DNA of 64,000 nucleotides. Origin: Arthrobacter mobilis. GTDB taxonomy: Bacteria; Actinomycetota; Actinomycetes; Actinomycetales; Micrococcaceae. A program made the translations under genes and the position numbers. Positions 27,080-35,694 of this stretch are shown here, in pieces (the first letter of the stretch is position 1; every line of letters starts with the position of its first letter). The stretch is taken from positions 241,015 to 305,014 of the forward strand of contig NZ_JAAZSQ010000002.1 in the NCBI RefSeq assembly GCF_012395835.1, given 5' to 3'. A model generated the notes under the pieces. That model made no database searches. It was not told where the DNA came from and saw only the letters and a program-made list of their open reading frames with translations.

Positions 27080-28435
27080 ATGAACGAACTGTCCAAAGAC
27101 GAGCGCAGGCGCCAGAAGCATTCGCGGATGCCCGTCGTTGCCGGCTCGAGCCTGGCCGGCACCGCCGTCGAATGGTACGACTTCTTCCTCTACGGGACCG
27201 CGGCCGCCTTGGTTTTCAACAGGCTTTACTTCCCGACCGATGACCCGCTGATCGGCACCATGCTGGCGCTGGGTACGTTCGCCGCCGGCTTCATCGCGCG
27301 TCCGCTCGGCGCCGTCGTGATGGGGCACTTCGGGGACAAGCACGGACGGCGTGCCACCCTGATCGCCAGCCTGCTCATGATGGGTATAGCGACCGCTCTC
27401 ATTGCAGTGGTCCCCACCTACGCCGTCATCGGCGTCGCTGCACCGCTGCTGCTGCTCCTGCTGCGGCTGGTCCAGGGATTCGCCCTCGGCGGGGAATGGG
27501 GCGGGGCAGTGCTTCTGGTCTCCGAACATGGCGATGAAAGCGCCCGGCGCGCCTTCTGGGCATCCTGGCCCAACATCGGACCGCCGCTGGGCAACCTGAT
27601 GGCAGCAGGCGTCCTGGCGCTGCTGGCCGCAATGATGCCCGAAGAATCGTTCCTGGCCTGGGGCTGGAGAATTGCCTTCGGTTTGTCAGCCATCCTTGTC
27701 TTCATCGGCCTCTTCCTCCGCCTGTACGTCCAGGAGACACCGCTCTTCAAGGAAGCCCAGAAGCGGCGGGAAGAGCAGGAGCATCGCGAAGTCAAGCTGC
27801 CGCTGACCAAGCTCGTCCGGCGCAACTGGCGGCAGATCCTGATTGCTGCGGGAACCCGCATGGGCGAAAATGCAGGTTTCTACATCTACTCCCTCTTCAT
27901 CATCACCTATGTGACCGAGATCCTGGGTATGGAGCGGCAGACCGGACTGACGGCCGTCATGATCGGCCAGGCCGCGGCAGTCATCGCCATCCCGCTCCTC
28001 GCGCTCCAGGCCGACAGGATCGGACGCCGGCCGCTGATCATCGCGGCCTCCATCGCCACCATGATCTGGGCCTTCGGCTTCTTCTTCTTCCTGGACATGG
28101 GCACCCTTCTGAGCGTGACGATTGCGGCCGTCGTCGGCCTGCTGATCTTCGCGACCTACAGTGCAGTGATCGGCGCGTTCTTCTCCGAACTGTTCCCCAC
28201 CGATGTCCGCTACAGCGGAACCTCGGTTTCCTACAATCTGGCATCGGTCGTGGCAGGCGCCCTGTCTCCGGTCATCGCACTGGCGCTCTACACGCAGTTC
28301 GGAACCGGCTACGCCATCGGCATCTACCTCGCCGGGATGGGACTCATCTCGCTGATTTCCGCGCTGGTTGCCAAGGAAACCAGGCATCTGCGGCTCAGCG
28401 ACCTGGACGAGCCTTCGGTCCGGCCCGGACTGTAG
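27080..28435 (+). CDS. MFS transporter, metabolite:H+ symporter (MHS) family
   Basis: This is a 451-residue, twelve-segment permease of the MHS branch (related to KgtP and ShiA), which imports carboxylates with protons. It shows GTAVEWYDFFLYG in the first segment, the loop 2-3 motif GHFGDKHGRRATL, and LVQGFALGGEWGGA, all typical of MHS. AGGAA lies nine bases before the ATG. It is the first gene of the catabolic cluster and probably imports the cluster's substrate, an organic acid by analogy. Expression is likely controlled at TGTATACA by the GntR protein encoded next. Confidence 0.92.
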   Translation: MNELSKDERRRQKHSRMPVVAGSSLAGTAVEWYDFFLYGTAAALVFNRLYFPTDDPLIGTMLALGTFAAGFIARPLGAVVMGHFGDKHGRRATLIASLLMMGIATALIAVVPTYAVIGVAAPLLLLLLRLVQGFALGGEWGGAVLLVSEHGDESARRAFWASWPNIGPPLGNLMAAGVLALLAAMMPEESFLAWGWRIAFGLSAILVFIGLFLRLYVQETPLFKEAQKRREEQEHREVKLPLTKLVRRNWRQILIAAGTRMGENAGFYIYSLFIITYVTEILGMERQTGLTAVMIGQAAAVIAIPLLALQADRIGRRPLIIAASIATMIWAFGFFFFLDMGTLLSVTIAAVVGLLIFATYSAVIGAFFSELFPTDVRYSGTSVSYNLASVVAGALSPVIALALYTQFGTGYAIGIYLAGMGLISLISALVAKETRHLRLSDLDEPSVRPGL

Positions 28436-28523
28436 GAGGAAGGGCAGGCAGCTTTCTTCGGTGTCGGCCGCGTGGAAACCTGAGAGGATGCTTTCGCGCC
28501 GACGAGTCAAGGAGTAACCGACC

Positions 28524-29171
28524 ATGAACGTACTGAAGAAGCCGGTCCAGCCCACGGCCCCGGAAGTTGCCTATCTGTGGCTGCGGGACGCGATCACCTC
28601 GCTGCCGTGGGACGAGGAGGCCTTCCTGAGCGAGAACGCAGTGGCGGAAGCTTCGGGGACTTCGCGGACTCCCGTCCGCGAAGCCCTGCTGCGGCTCGAG
28701 GCCGAAGGCCTGCTCCGCCGGGTCCCGCGCCGGGGCGCCTATGTGCCGGCACTGTCGGAGAAGGACATCGACGCGATGATGGAGGCCCGGCGGGTCATTG
28801 AGGAATGGGCGGTCCGCAAGGTCACCGGGTCCTCCTACTCGACGCGGAACCTTGAGGACCTGCTGGCCAGGCAGTCCGAGATCATCTCCGACCCGGTCCA
28901 GTTCATTCAGTGCGACATCGACTTCCACAAGGACATCGTGACCGCCGCCGGCAACCCGGTGCTCGCGGAAGTCTACGGATCCCTCAGGTACAAACAGCTG
29001 CGGATGGGCGTCCGCGCCATCCGGGACAGCCAGGGGCGCAGCGACCATGTCCTGGCGGAGCACCGGTCGATCGTGGAAGCGATCCAGTCGGGTGATCCCC
29101 TGCAGGCCGCGCAGGCCACCGGGGAGCACCTGGCCTCCACGTTGGCGGCACTCAAGGCACCGGGCAGCTAG
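28524..29171 (+). CDS. GntR-family regulator, FCD (FadR) subfamily
   Basis: This 215-residue regulator has an N-terminal winged helix (ASGTSRTPVREALLRLEAEGLLRRVPRRGAYV, about 40-70) and a C-terminal all-helical FCD ligand domain with DIDFHKDIV (metal-ligand Asp/His region) and EHRSIVEAI. FCD proteins usually repress catabolic operons until they bind an organic-acid effector. AAGGAG precedes the ATG. It lies between the transporter and the enzyme genes and is the obvious candidate to bind TGTATACA at 26967. The effector is unknown. Confidence 0.9.
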   Translation: MNVLKKPVQPTAPEVAYLWLRDAITSLPWDEEAFLSENAVAEASGTSRTPVREALLRLEAEGLLRRVPRRGAYVPALSEKDIDAMMEARRVIEEWAVRKVTGSSYSTRNLEDLLARQSEIISDPVQFIQCDIDFHKDIVTAAGNPVLAEVYGSLRYKQLRMGVRAIRDSQGRSDHVLAEHRSIVEAIQSGDPLQAAQATGEHLASTLAALKAPGS

Positions 29172-29279
29172 CGCCGCGGGCCCCGCTGCGAGCGAAGCGG
29201 GCAGTGGGAACGTGCGACGAACTAGCCCGGGCCTGCACACGGCAGAACCTGCATCATCGCTACGAACAGAGGAATGAGT

Positions 29280-30074
29280 ATGAAAGTGGCCCTTGTCCAG
29301 GTGGCCAGCCCGGATGGGGAAACCCAGGCGGAGCGGATCGCCCGGGTGGAACAGACCCTCCGCGGGCTCAACGGAGTGGACCTCATTGTCCTTCCCGAGC
29401 TCTGGAGCGCCGGGTACTTCCATTTCGATGACTATGCCAGCCTGGCCGAAACCATGGACGGCCCCACCGTTACCATGTGCTCCCGGGTGGCCAGGGACCT
29501 GCAGGCGCACGTCCACCTGGGCAGCATCGTCGAGACCTCCGGGAACGGCCAGCTGAAGAACACCTCGATCCTGTTGAGCCCGGAGGGCAGGGTGATCCAC
29601 TCCTACAGCAAGGTCCATGTCTTCGGCTACCAGTCGCTGGAGTCCAAGTTGCTGACCCCCGGTTCCGCGCTTCCGGTGGTCCAAACACCGTTCGGCCGCG
29701 TCACCGGCACCACCTGCTACGACCTGCGGTTCCCCGGCCTGTGGATGGAGTTGAGCAAGCGGGGAGTGGAACTGGTCATCGTGCCGGCGGCCTGGCCTGC
29801 GGCCCGCCGCGAACACTGGCGGCTGCTGACCTCCGCCCGCGCCCTCGAACACCAGATCTTCGTGCTGGCCTGCAATGCCGTCGGCGAGCAGGCAGGAGTC
29901 ACGCTCGGAGGCCACAGCCGGGTGGTCGATCCTTCCGGCGTTGTGCTGGCGGAAGCCGGCGACGAGGAGGAAGTGCTGATCGTGGACATTGATCCGGACC
30001 AGGTCCGCGCTACCCGCGAGGAATTCCCGGTCCTGGCCGACAGGCTCCCGGCATACGACCACCTCACCAACTAG
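29280..30074 (+). CDS. Carbon-nitrogen hydrolase (nitrilase-superfamily amidase)
   Basis: This 264-residue enzyme carries the Glu-Lys-Cys triad: Glu in VLPELWSAGYF (near 38), Lys in SYSKVHVFGY (near 108) and Cys in GTTCYDLRFPG (near 143). It most resembles omega-amidase/Nit2-like amidases, which hydrolyse short carboxamides. An in-frame ATG six bases upstream is too close to AGAGGA, so the ATG at 29280, seven bases after AGAGGA, is preferred. In this cluster it would hydrolyse an amide produced after ring oxidation; that role is inferred from neighbours. Confidence 0.87.
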   Translation: MKVALVQVASPDGETQAERIARVEQTLRGLNGVDLIVLPELWSAGYFHFDDYASLAETMDGPTVTMCSRVARDLQAHVHLGSIVETSGNGQLKNTSILLSPEGRVIHSYSKVHVFGYQSLESKLLTPGSALPVVQTPFGRVTGTTCYDLRFPGLWMELSKRGVELVIVPAAWPAARREHWRLLTSARALEHQIFVLACNAVGEQAGVTLGGHSRVVDPSGVVLAEAGDEEEVLIVDIDPDQVRATREEFPVLADRLPAYDHLTN

Positions 30075-30094
30075 CTCACCTACCAGGAGGAGCA

Positions 30095-30772
30095 ATGAAC
30101 GCTGCTGCGGACAAACCGCTGGCCTTCAGTGTTGACGGAACAGGCGAAGAAATCGTCCTGTCCGGTTTCACCGCCGTCGTGGCCGGCTATACCGGACGCG
30201 ACCTGGCAGCGGTCCAGCACCACATTGACGAACTGGCCGCCATCGGCGTGGCACCGCCGCCGGAAATCCCGATGTTCTACCCCATGCCGCCGGAACTGTT
30301 CGACACCTCGGGCAGGCATACCGGGTCCGAACACCTCACCTCGGGCGAAGTGGAGCCGGTCTATATCCGCCACGCCGGCAGGTACTTCCTCGGCATTGGC
30401 TCCGACCACACCGACCGTGACCTGGAAACCCAGGACGTCGCAGCCTCCAAGCGGGCCTGCCCCAAGCCGGTCTCCCGCACGGTGATCGCTGTCGACGACC
30501 TGGCCGCCTTGTCCCTGGACGAGTGCGTGGCCCGCTGCTGGGTGGACGGGGACCGTTACCAGGAGGGCACCCTGTCCGGGCTGCGCACACCCAAGGAGAT
30601 TGTGGACCTCTTCCTCGAGCGGACCGGGCTTGGCGACGACGACTTCGTCTGCCTGGGCGGAACCCTTCCGCTGCTGGACGGGAAGTTCAGGGCCGGAACG
30701 CGCTGGCGCGTCCGCCTGGACCTGCCCGGCGGGCGGTTTCTTGAACACGAGTACACCATGGAGAAAGGCTGA
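30095..30772 (+). CDS. DUF2848 family protein
   Basis: This is a 225-residue cytoplasmic protein of the DUF2848 family. The segment IGSDHTDRDLET (near 109) is the most conserved-looking part and faintly recalls the GND..ARD motif of fumarylacetoacetate-hydrolase-fold enzymes, so a hydrolase or decarboxylase role is possible but unproven. A strong AGGAGGAG lies before the ATG, 20 bases after the amidase stop. It is co-transcribed with the monooxygenase that starts five bases after its stop. Confidence 0.8.
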   Translation: MNAAADKPLAFSVDGTGEEIVLSGFTAVVAGYTGRDLAAVQHHIDELAAIGVAPPPEIPMFYPMPPELFDTSGRHTGSEHLTSGEVEPVYIRHAGRYFLGIGSDHTDRDLETQDVAASKRACPKPVSRTVIAVDDLAALSLDECVARCWVDGDRYQEGTLSGLRTPKEIVDLFLERTGLGDDDFVCLGGTLPLLDGKFRAGTRWRVRLDLPGGRFLEHEYTMEKG

Positions 30773-30777
30773 CTCAC

Positions 30778-32241
30778 ATGCGCACTGGAAAAGAATATTT
30801 GGAATCGCTCAAGGACGGGCGGACGGTCCTCCTCGACGGCGACGTTGTCGACGACGTGACAGTGCATCCGGCCTTCGCCCGGGTGGCGCGGACCATGGCC
30901 GAGCTCTTTGACCTGGCGGCAGATCCGGCCAACGGCATGCAGGCGCACTCCGACGACATCGGCGGTACCGCCAACCGTGTCTTTATGGCGCCGCGCACAG
31001 CCGGGGAATTGACCGAGCGCCGCCGGGCCATCGAAGTCTGGGCCAAGCACACCCACGGGTGGGTAGGGCGCAGCCCGGATCATGTGGGAACATTTTTCGC
31101 GGCTTTCGGCACCCACCCGGAGGTGTTCAGGACCGAGACGCACGATTTCTCGGAGAACATCGCCAACTACTACAAGCGGATTCTCAGCGAAAACCTTTAC
31201 GTGTCCTACGCCATCATCCCGCCGCAGGTTTCGCGTGCGACGACGGCATCCGGCTGGGAAGGCGACTTCCTGCAGGTGGGCGTGGTCCGCGAAACGGACG
31301 AAGGCATCATCGTGCGCGGCTCGCAGATGCTGGCCACCGGCGGGGCGATTGCCGACGAAGTGTTCGTCACCTGCATCAAGCCCCTCGGACCCGACGATGT
31401 GGACTTCGCCGTCAGCTTCGCCCTGCCGGCCGCGACGGAGGGCCTGAAGTTCTACTGCCGCAGGCCGTATGCGCCGGCGGCGACGAGCGAGTTCGACTAT
31501 CCGCTGACCACCCGCTATGACGAGCCGGACGCTCTGGTGGTCTTCGACGATGTCCTTGTGCCCTGGGAGCGGGTCTTCGTGGACCGGGATGTGGACACCC
31601 TGCGGCGCCAGTTCTTCGACACCGGCGCCCATGCGCTGGGCAACTGGCAGGCGCAGATCCGCTTCATGACCAAGCTGAAGTTCATTGCCGCCGTGGCCCG
31701 CAAGGTCACCCAGGTCAACGGCACGGACAAGATCCCGGGTGTCCAGGAGAAACTAGGCGAACTGGCGGCGCTGGTCTCCGGCGTGGAGTCCGGTGTGCTG
31801 GCGGCTGAGTACACGGCCGAAGCCGACGGCGCCGGGGTCATGATTCCCGGGAAGCGTGCCCTGTACGGCGCTATGGGACTGCAGTTCGAGACATACCCGC
31901 GAATCATCTCCATCCTGCGCGACCTGGTGGGCGGGGGCGTGCTGCAGCTGCCTTCCAGCGTCGCGGACCTGAAGAGCGATGTGACCCGGGGGGACATGGA
32001 GCACTACGTCCAGTCGCCGGGCGTGCCCAGCGAGGAGCGGGTCAAGCTGTTCAAGCTTGCCTGGGACATCGTCGGGTCCGAATTCGCCGGCCGGCACCAG
32101 CAGTACGAGATGTTCTATGCGGGTGCGCCCTTTGTGGTCAAGGGGGCCTACACGTTCCGCAACTTCGGCTATGAAGGAGTCGTGGAAGAATTGGATGAAT
32201 TCCTCTCCCAGTACGGCGTCAGCGGCAGGAAGGAGCACTGA
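30778..32241 (+). CDS. HpaB-family FADH2-dependent monooxygenase (oxygenase component)
   Basis: This 487-residue protein belongs to the 4-hydroxyphenylacetate 3-monooxygenase family. The HpaB N-terminal domain begins MRTGKEYLESLKDG and DDVTVHPAF; the middle region carries YYKRILSENLYVSYAIIPPQ and the C-terminal part HpaB-C motifs around GDMEHYVQSPG. These enzymes hydroxylate aromatic or heteroaromatic rings using reduced flavin from a partner, here encoded at 32602. The substrate need not be a phenol: members also attack indole, pyrrole-2-carboxylate and other N-heterocycles. This is the core gene of the cluster. Confidence 0.92.
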   Translation: MRTGKEYLESLKDGRTVLLDGDVVDDVTVHPAFARVARTMAELFDLAADPANGMQAHSDDIGGTANRVFMAPRTAGELTERRRAIEVWAKHTHGWVGRSPDHVGTFFAAFGTHPEVFRTETHDFSENIANYYKRILSENLYVSYAIIPPQVSRATTASGWEGDFLQVGVVRETDEGIIVRGSQMLATGGAIADEVFVTCIKPLGPDDVDFAVSFALPAATEGLKFYCRRPYAPAATSEFDYPLTTRYDEPDALVVFDDVLVPWERVFVDRDVDTLRRQFFDTGAHALGNWQAQIRFMTKLKFIAAVARKVTQVNGTDKIPGVQEKLGELAALVSGVESGVLAAEYTAEADGAGVMIPGKRALYGAMGLQFETYPRIISILRDLVGGGVLQLPSSVADLKSDVTRGDMEHYVQSPGVPSEERVKLFKLAWDIVGSEFAGRHQQYEMFYAGAPFVVKGAYTFRNFGYEGVVEELDEFLSQYGVSGRKEH

Positions 32242-32243
32242 CC

Positions 32244-32609
32244 ATGGCCAAGCCCGAGGTGGAATTCACCCCCGTCAGTTCCGTCGAATTCACCCCCTGC
32301 GATCCGCCGATCGAGGGTCTGTCCGAGGCGATCCTCGCGCGGGACGATGAAAGCGACGCCGTGACCCGGATCCTGAAATTCGAACCGGGCACCGACACCT
32401 CGCCGAACGGTCCGCTCCGGCACGACTTCTGGGAGGAAGTCTTCATCTTCGAAGGCTCGTTCGTGGACCAGCGCCTGAACAAGACCTTCAAGGCCGGCGA
32501 CTGGGCCACCCGGCCGCCGGGCATGGAGCACGGGCCGTGGATCTCCGAGACCGGGGCCAAGATGTTCGAAGTCAGGTACTACAGCAGGGACGGGGCCGGC
32601 CATGAGTAG
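32244..32609 (+). CDS. Small cupin-domain protein (ChrR-like cupin)
   Basis: This is a 121-residue single-domain cupin. Motif 1 is seen as RHDFWEEVFIFEGSFVD (near 54) and motif 2 as RPPGMEHGPW (near 91), giving candidate metal ligands His, Glu and His. It starts two bases after the monooxygenase stop and overlaps the flavin reductase start by eight bases, so it is part of the same translationally coupled unit. It could be a dioxygenase, an isomerase or a product-handling protein; sequence alone does not decide. Confidence 0.85.
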   Translation: MAKPEVEFTPVSSVEFTPCDPPIEGLSEAILARDDESDAVTRILKFEPGTDTSPNGPLRHDFWEEVFIFEGSFVDQRLNKTFKAGDWATRPPGMEHGPWISETGAKMFEVRYYSRDGAGHE

Positions 32610-33126
32610 GCAGAGCCAGTTCCAGGTTCCCGACAGCCTGGCAATGCGCCGCACCATGGGCAGGTTCCTGACCGGCGTTGCCGTCGTCACCACGCGCAGC
32701 GGCGATGAACTGCACGGAATGACGATCAACTCGCTGACCTCCATCAGCCTCGACCCGCCCATCCTGATGGTGTCGCTGACGTTCGGAGCCCGGACCACCG
32801 ACGCCCTGCTCGAATCCGGCAGGTTCGCCATCTCGATCCTGGGCGCCAAACAGGAGGCGATTGCGCGCAAGTTCGCCACCCGCGGCGGCGAACGCTTCGA
32901 AGTCGGTGAGTTCGACTACACGGACAACGGACTGCCGGTGGTCAAGGACGCCCTGTCCCAGGCCGACTGCACCGTGGTGAACCAGTACGAAATCGGGGAC
33001 CACCAGGTCTTCTTCGGGCAGGTCACCGGCTGCCGCGACCGCAATGGAGCGGCGCTCGCTTTCAATGCCGGAAAATTCGGGTCGTTCCATGACTTCCACC
33101 ACGCGGAGCTGCCCTGGTTCTTCTGA
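32602..33126 (+). CDS. Flavin reductase, HpaC-like
   Basis: This 174-residue NAD(P)H:flavin oxidoreductase supplies reduced flavin to the HpaB-type oxygenase. The fold signatures are the N-terminal MRRTMGRFLTGVAVVTT, GMTINSLTSISLDPPILMV and a C-terminal HHAELPWFF with HFHD-like spacing. The ATG at 32602 overlaps the cupin stop. It is the last gene of the catabolic operon; a perfect 19-bp hairpin follows 33 bases after its stop. Confidence 0.93.
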   Translation: MSRQSQFQVPDSLAMRRTMGRFLTGVAVVTTRSGDELHGMTINSLTSISLDPPILMVSLTFGARTTDALLESGRFAISILGAKQEAIARKFATRGGERFEVGEFDYTDNGLPVVKDALSQADCTVVNQYEIGDHQVFFGQVTGCRDRNGAALAFNAGKFGSFHDFHHAELPWFF

Positions 33127-33158
33127 CCCGGGGAAGGGAATTGCCCCGGCCCCTGCAC

Positions 33159-33200
33159 AGCGGGATGGGGTGGCCGCAGCCGCGGCCACCCCATCCCGCT
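33159..33200 (+). terminator. Strong hairpin terminator of the catabolic operon
   Basis: A perfect 19-bp stem (33159-33177 with 33182-33200) encloses a four-base loop. No long T run follows, as is common in high-GC Actinobacteria. It also lies at the 3' end of the damaged secreted-protein gene on the other strand, so it may act in both directions. Confidence 0.85.
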
Positions 33201-33206
33201 GTTGCT

Positions 33207-33642
33207 CTACAGCGACTGCCTGTTTGCCGTATTTGCGGCAGTCATAGCGGTCCTTGTTGCTGTAGTCCCAGCCATCTGCCTTTGTAGCTGGCGGCAATGT
33301 AGGTCCGTCCGCACTTCAGGCCGTGGTCGGTGAACTTGAAATCGTTGTACTTGTTGGTCTTGACCCACCGGTCATCGACGACGCGGTGCTTCTTCTTCGA
33401 GATGTCAATGACCCACACGTGCACGAACTTGGCTTTGCAGTCCTTTCCCTCGACACGGTAATGACCGTTCTTCTTGATATCCAGATACAGGTACGAAGTG
33501 TCCTTTAGACGGCAACGGCGCTGTCCGGAGCCGCCTCGACGCTCGCCCCGGCCGGAGCCGGCATGCCCAGGCCTGCGGGCAGACCCAGGACTATGCCTGC
33601 GATGAGGAGCAGCAGGCGCCGCATCGCTGACCTTTTCATCAT
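33207..33642 (-). pseudogene. Frame-disrupted gene for a small secreted Lys/Tyr-rich protein
   Basis: An ATG at 33642 with GGAGG seven bases upstream encodes a clear signal peptide (MMKRSAMRRLLLLIAGIVLG, then an Ala-Ser cleavage region) but hits TAA at 33505-33507. From there a different frame encodes protein-like sequence rich in Lys, Tyr, Asp and Cys (DTSYLYLDIKKNGHYRVEG, DCKAKFVHVWVIDISKKKH, KYNDFKFTDHGLKCGRTYI), which ends near 33242. A third stretch (KADGWDYSNKDRYDCRKYG) returns to the first frame near 33290. Together they suggest one protein of about 145 residues broken by two compensating indels. The region is visibly less GC-rich than its neighbours. I recognise no family. Sequencing error is possible. 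The 33643-33880 gap holds only its ribosome site and the next promoter. Confidence 0.65.
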
Positions 33643-33868
33643 GGCAGTGCCTCCGAGAAGATGCCGGTCGTAGGACGCAGGCGGTGCGTCCGCCGGAAGT
33701 CTGGCCGGATGCGGTACGGCCGGGCACCGGCAGACCCGCCCGCGTGTTCCGCTCCCCCGGGATGGCGCCAGGGCAGCGGACTGCCCGCGCCGGACCGGCG
33801 CCACAAGGTGACGATTGACCGTTGCCAATTGCACGTTTTTTCAGAGCAGGCCCGGGCAGTGGATACAT

Positions 33869-33874
33869 TAGGCT
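33869..33874 (+). promoter_or_regulatory. -10 element of a leaderless promoter
   Basis: TAGGCT ends six bases before the ATG at 33881, identical in sequence and spacing to the TetR gene promoter at 10212. Confidence 0.55.
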
Positions 33875-33880
33875 CCTGCC

Positions 33881-34519
33881 ATGGGAGAAACTGCCATGGC
33901 GGCAAGCCATCGCCGGAACCTGCGCGAGGAAATCGCCCTGTACCTGACCGCGGCCCGCTGCTTCCGTGACCTGCTGGCGCGGCTGCCCGTCGACGGCTGG
34001 GACCGTCCCGGACTCGGGGAGTGGAGTATACGGACCCTCGCCGGGCACACCAGCCGGGCCCTGTCTACCGTGCTGACCTACCTGGACCGGCCGGCCGACC
34101 GCGTGGAGGTGGAGTCCGCAGCCGCCTACTACCGCACCCCCGGCCTGGCCAGTTCCCCGGAGGTCACCCCGCGGGCGGTGCAGGCAGGGGAACAGTTGGG
34201 CGATGAGCCGGTGGCGGCGGTGGACGCGATGCTGGCCAGGCTCGAGGCACGGCTGCCGCAGGAAACCGACCGCGTCATCAGCACCGTGGCCGGCGGCATG
34301 CGCCTGGGCGATTACCTGCCCACCCGGATCTTCGAGCTGGCGGTCCATTCGCTGGACCTGGCGGCCGCCTGCGGGACCGAGGTCCGCCTGCCGGCGGACG
34401 TGGAACTGGCCGCCGGGGAACTGGCGCTGCGCATCGCCGTCGGACGGGGCGACGGCGCGGCGCTGCTGCTGGCGCTCACCGGCCGCCGGTCCCTGCCGCA
34501 GGGTTTCTCAGTGGTCTGA
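33881..34519 (+). CDS. Maleylpyruvate isomerase/DinB-fold protein (mycothiol-dependent type)
   Basis: This 212-residue protein has the N-terminal four-helix maleylpyruvate-isomerase domain: GEWSIRTLAGHTSRALSTVL (near 47) carries the first His, and FELAVHSLDLAAACG (near 150) carries the second conserved His. In Actinobacteria such proteins use mycothiol as a cofactor, but most have no known substrate. The leaderless start is at ATG 33881; the in-frame ATG five codons later is an alternative. The 3' end overlaps the convergent molybdoenzyme pseudogene by 12 bases. Confidence 0.85.
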   Translation: MGETAMAASHRRNLREEIALYLTAARCFRDLLARLPVDGWDRPGLGEWSIRTLAGHTSRALSTVLTYLDRPADRVEVESAAAYYRTPGLASSPEVTPRAVQAGEQLGDEPVAAVDAMLARLEARLPQETDRVISTVAGGMRLGDYLPTRIFELAVHSLDLAAACGTEVRLPADVELAAGELALRIAVGRGDGAALLLALTGRRSLPQGFSVV

Positions 34520-35662
34520 CGCCGGGCCGGCCACGGTCACGGCCACCCGCTGCACGGCGTTGTTGCCCATGCCCAGGCAGTTCCATTCCGGCTCCAGCGG
34601 CTGGAGCTGGCCCAGGCCGTCCATCGCCCGGCACATCAGCAGATGTTCGCCGGCTTCGGCCTGCCAGCTGAAGGACCAGCCGCGCCACGCGAACTCGCCG
34701 TCGGGCGCATCCAGCTGCGCCTCGGACCACACGCCGTCCACGGCCACCTGGACCCGCTGGATGGGCGCCCTGCCCGACCAGGCCCGCCCGCGCAGCAGCA
34801 CCGGTCCCGCCTGCACCAGCCGGTGCCGGGTGAGGAAGTCCGGGATGCCCGGTGGGACCATCAGCGAACGGACCTTCATCCGGGTGACCGGCTCGCCCCG
34901 TTCCTCCTCGTCCTGCTTGTACCGGTAGGAACCGATCTGCTGGAACCCCTCGAAGGGCGCGGTGGCGGCCTCGATGCCGGTCAGCCATTTCACGCTCGCC
35001 ATGCCGTACCAGCCCGGCACCAGCAGTCGCACCGGGAAACCGTGCTGCGGGGGCAGCGGGGCCCCGTTCATCGCCCAAGCCAGCAGCACATCCGGGGAGA
35101 GCGCCTCGGACAGCGGCAGGCTGCGGGCGTAGTTGTGCTCCTGGCCGCCCTAGATGCCCCGGTCGGCACCGGTGAAGACGATTTCCACCGCCTCCGGTTC
35201 CAGCCCGGCCTCCTCAAGCAGCGGAGCCAGCGGGGTGCCCGTCCACGCGGCGGTGCCGATGCCGCCAAGTATCCAAGGCTGGCTGACCGGCCGCGGGTGC
35301 AGCAGGCTGCGCCCGTTGCCGGCGCATTCCAGCGTGACGGCCAGTGTGCGCCGGCCGCGGGCCTGCAGCTCGGGCAGGGACACTTCCAGCGGGCGCCGGA
35401 CAGCACCGCCGATGCGCAGGCGCCAGCCTCCGGCATCGATCGCAGGGACATCGAAGTGGATCAGCAGGTAGTGCAGGCCTGCCGGGGTGCGGTCGAAACC
35501 GAGCATCTCCAGCGGCATCGCATGGTTGCGGGAGGCCAGCTGAAGCTCTTCGGCGGTCAGCGGGGGGTCTGCCACCGGGAGCTGGCCGGCCAGGCTGGCG
35601 GCTTCCGGAGCGGGATGCACGGCCGATGCGCCAGGGGCGCCGGGCCGTCGTCGCGTCGTCAT
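34508..35662 (-). pseudogene. Sulfite-oxidase-family molybdopterin enzyme interrupted by an in-frame amber codon
   Basis: The two halves are in the same frame, with a single TAG at 35150-35152 between them. The upstream half has the Mo-cofactor domain, including the likely Mo-ligand Cys in LECAGNGRS, and stops after FTGADRGI. The downstream half continues at once with family sequence (GGQEHNYARSLPLSEAL, HGFPVRLLVPGWYG, SVKWL) and the dimerisation domain. A Glu codon (GAG) mutated to TAG is the simplest explanation. The ATG at 35662 was taken as start; GTG at 35713, overlapping the Crp gene, is an alternative. The intact product would oxidise a sulfite- or sulfoxide-like substrate. Confidence 0.85.
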
Positions 35663-35694
35663 GCCTTCAGTGTTCACCGCGGTGCGGACCGCTG

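Noticed and set aside
35150-35152. Amber codon read as pyrrolysine or by programmed readthrough
   Set aside because: No pyrrolysine genes or suppressor tRNA are visible, Actinobacteria of this type do not use TAG as sense, and a one-base change from GAG explains it.
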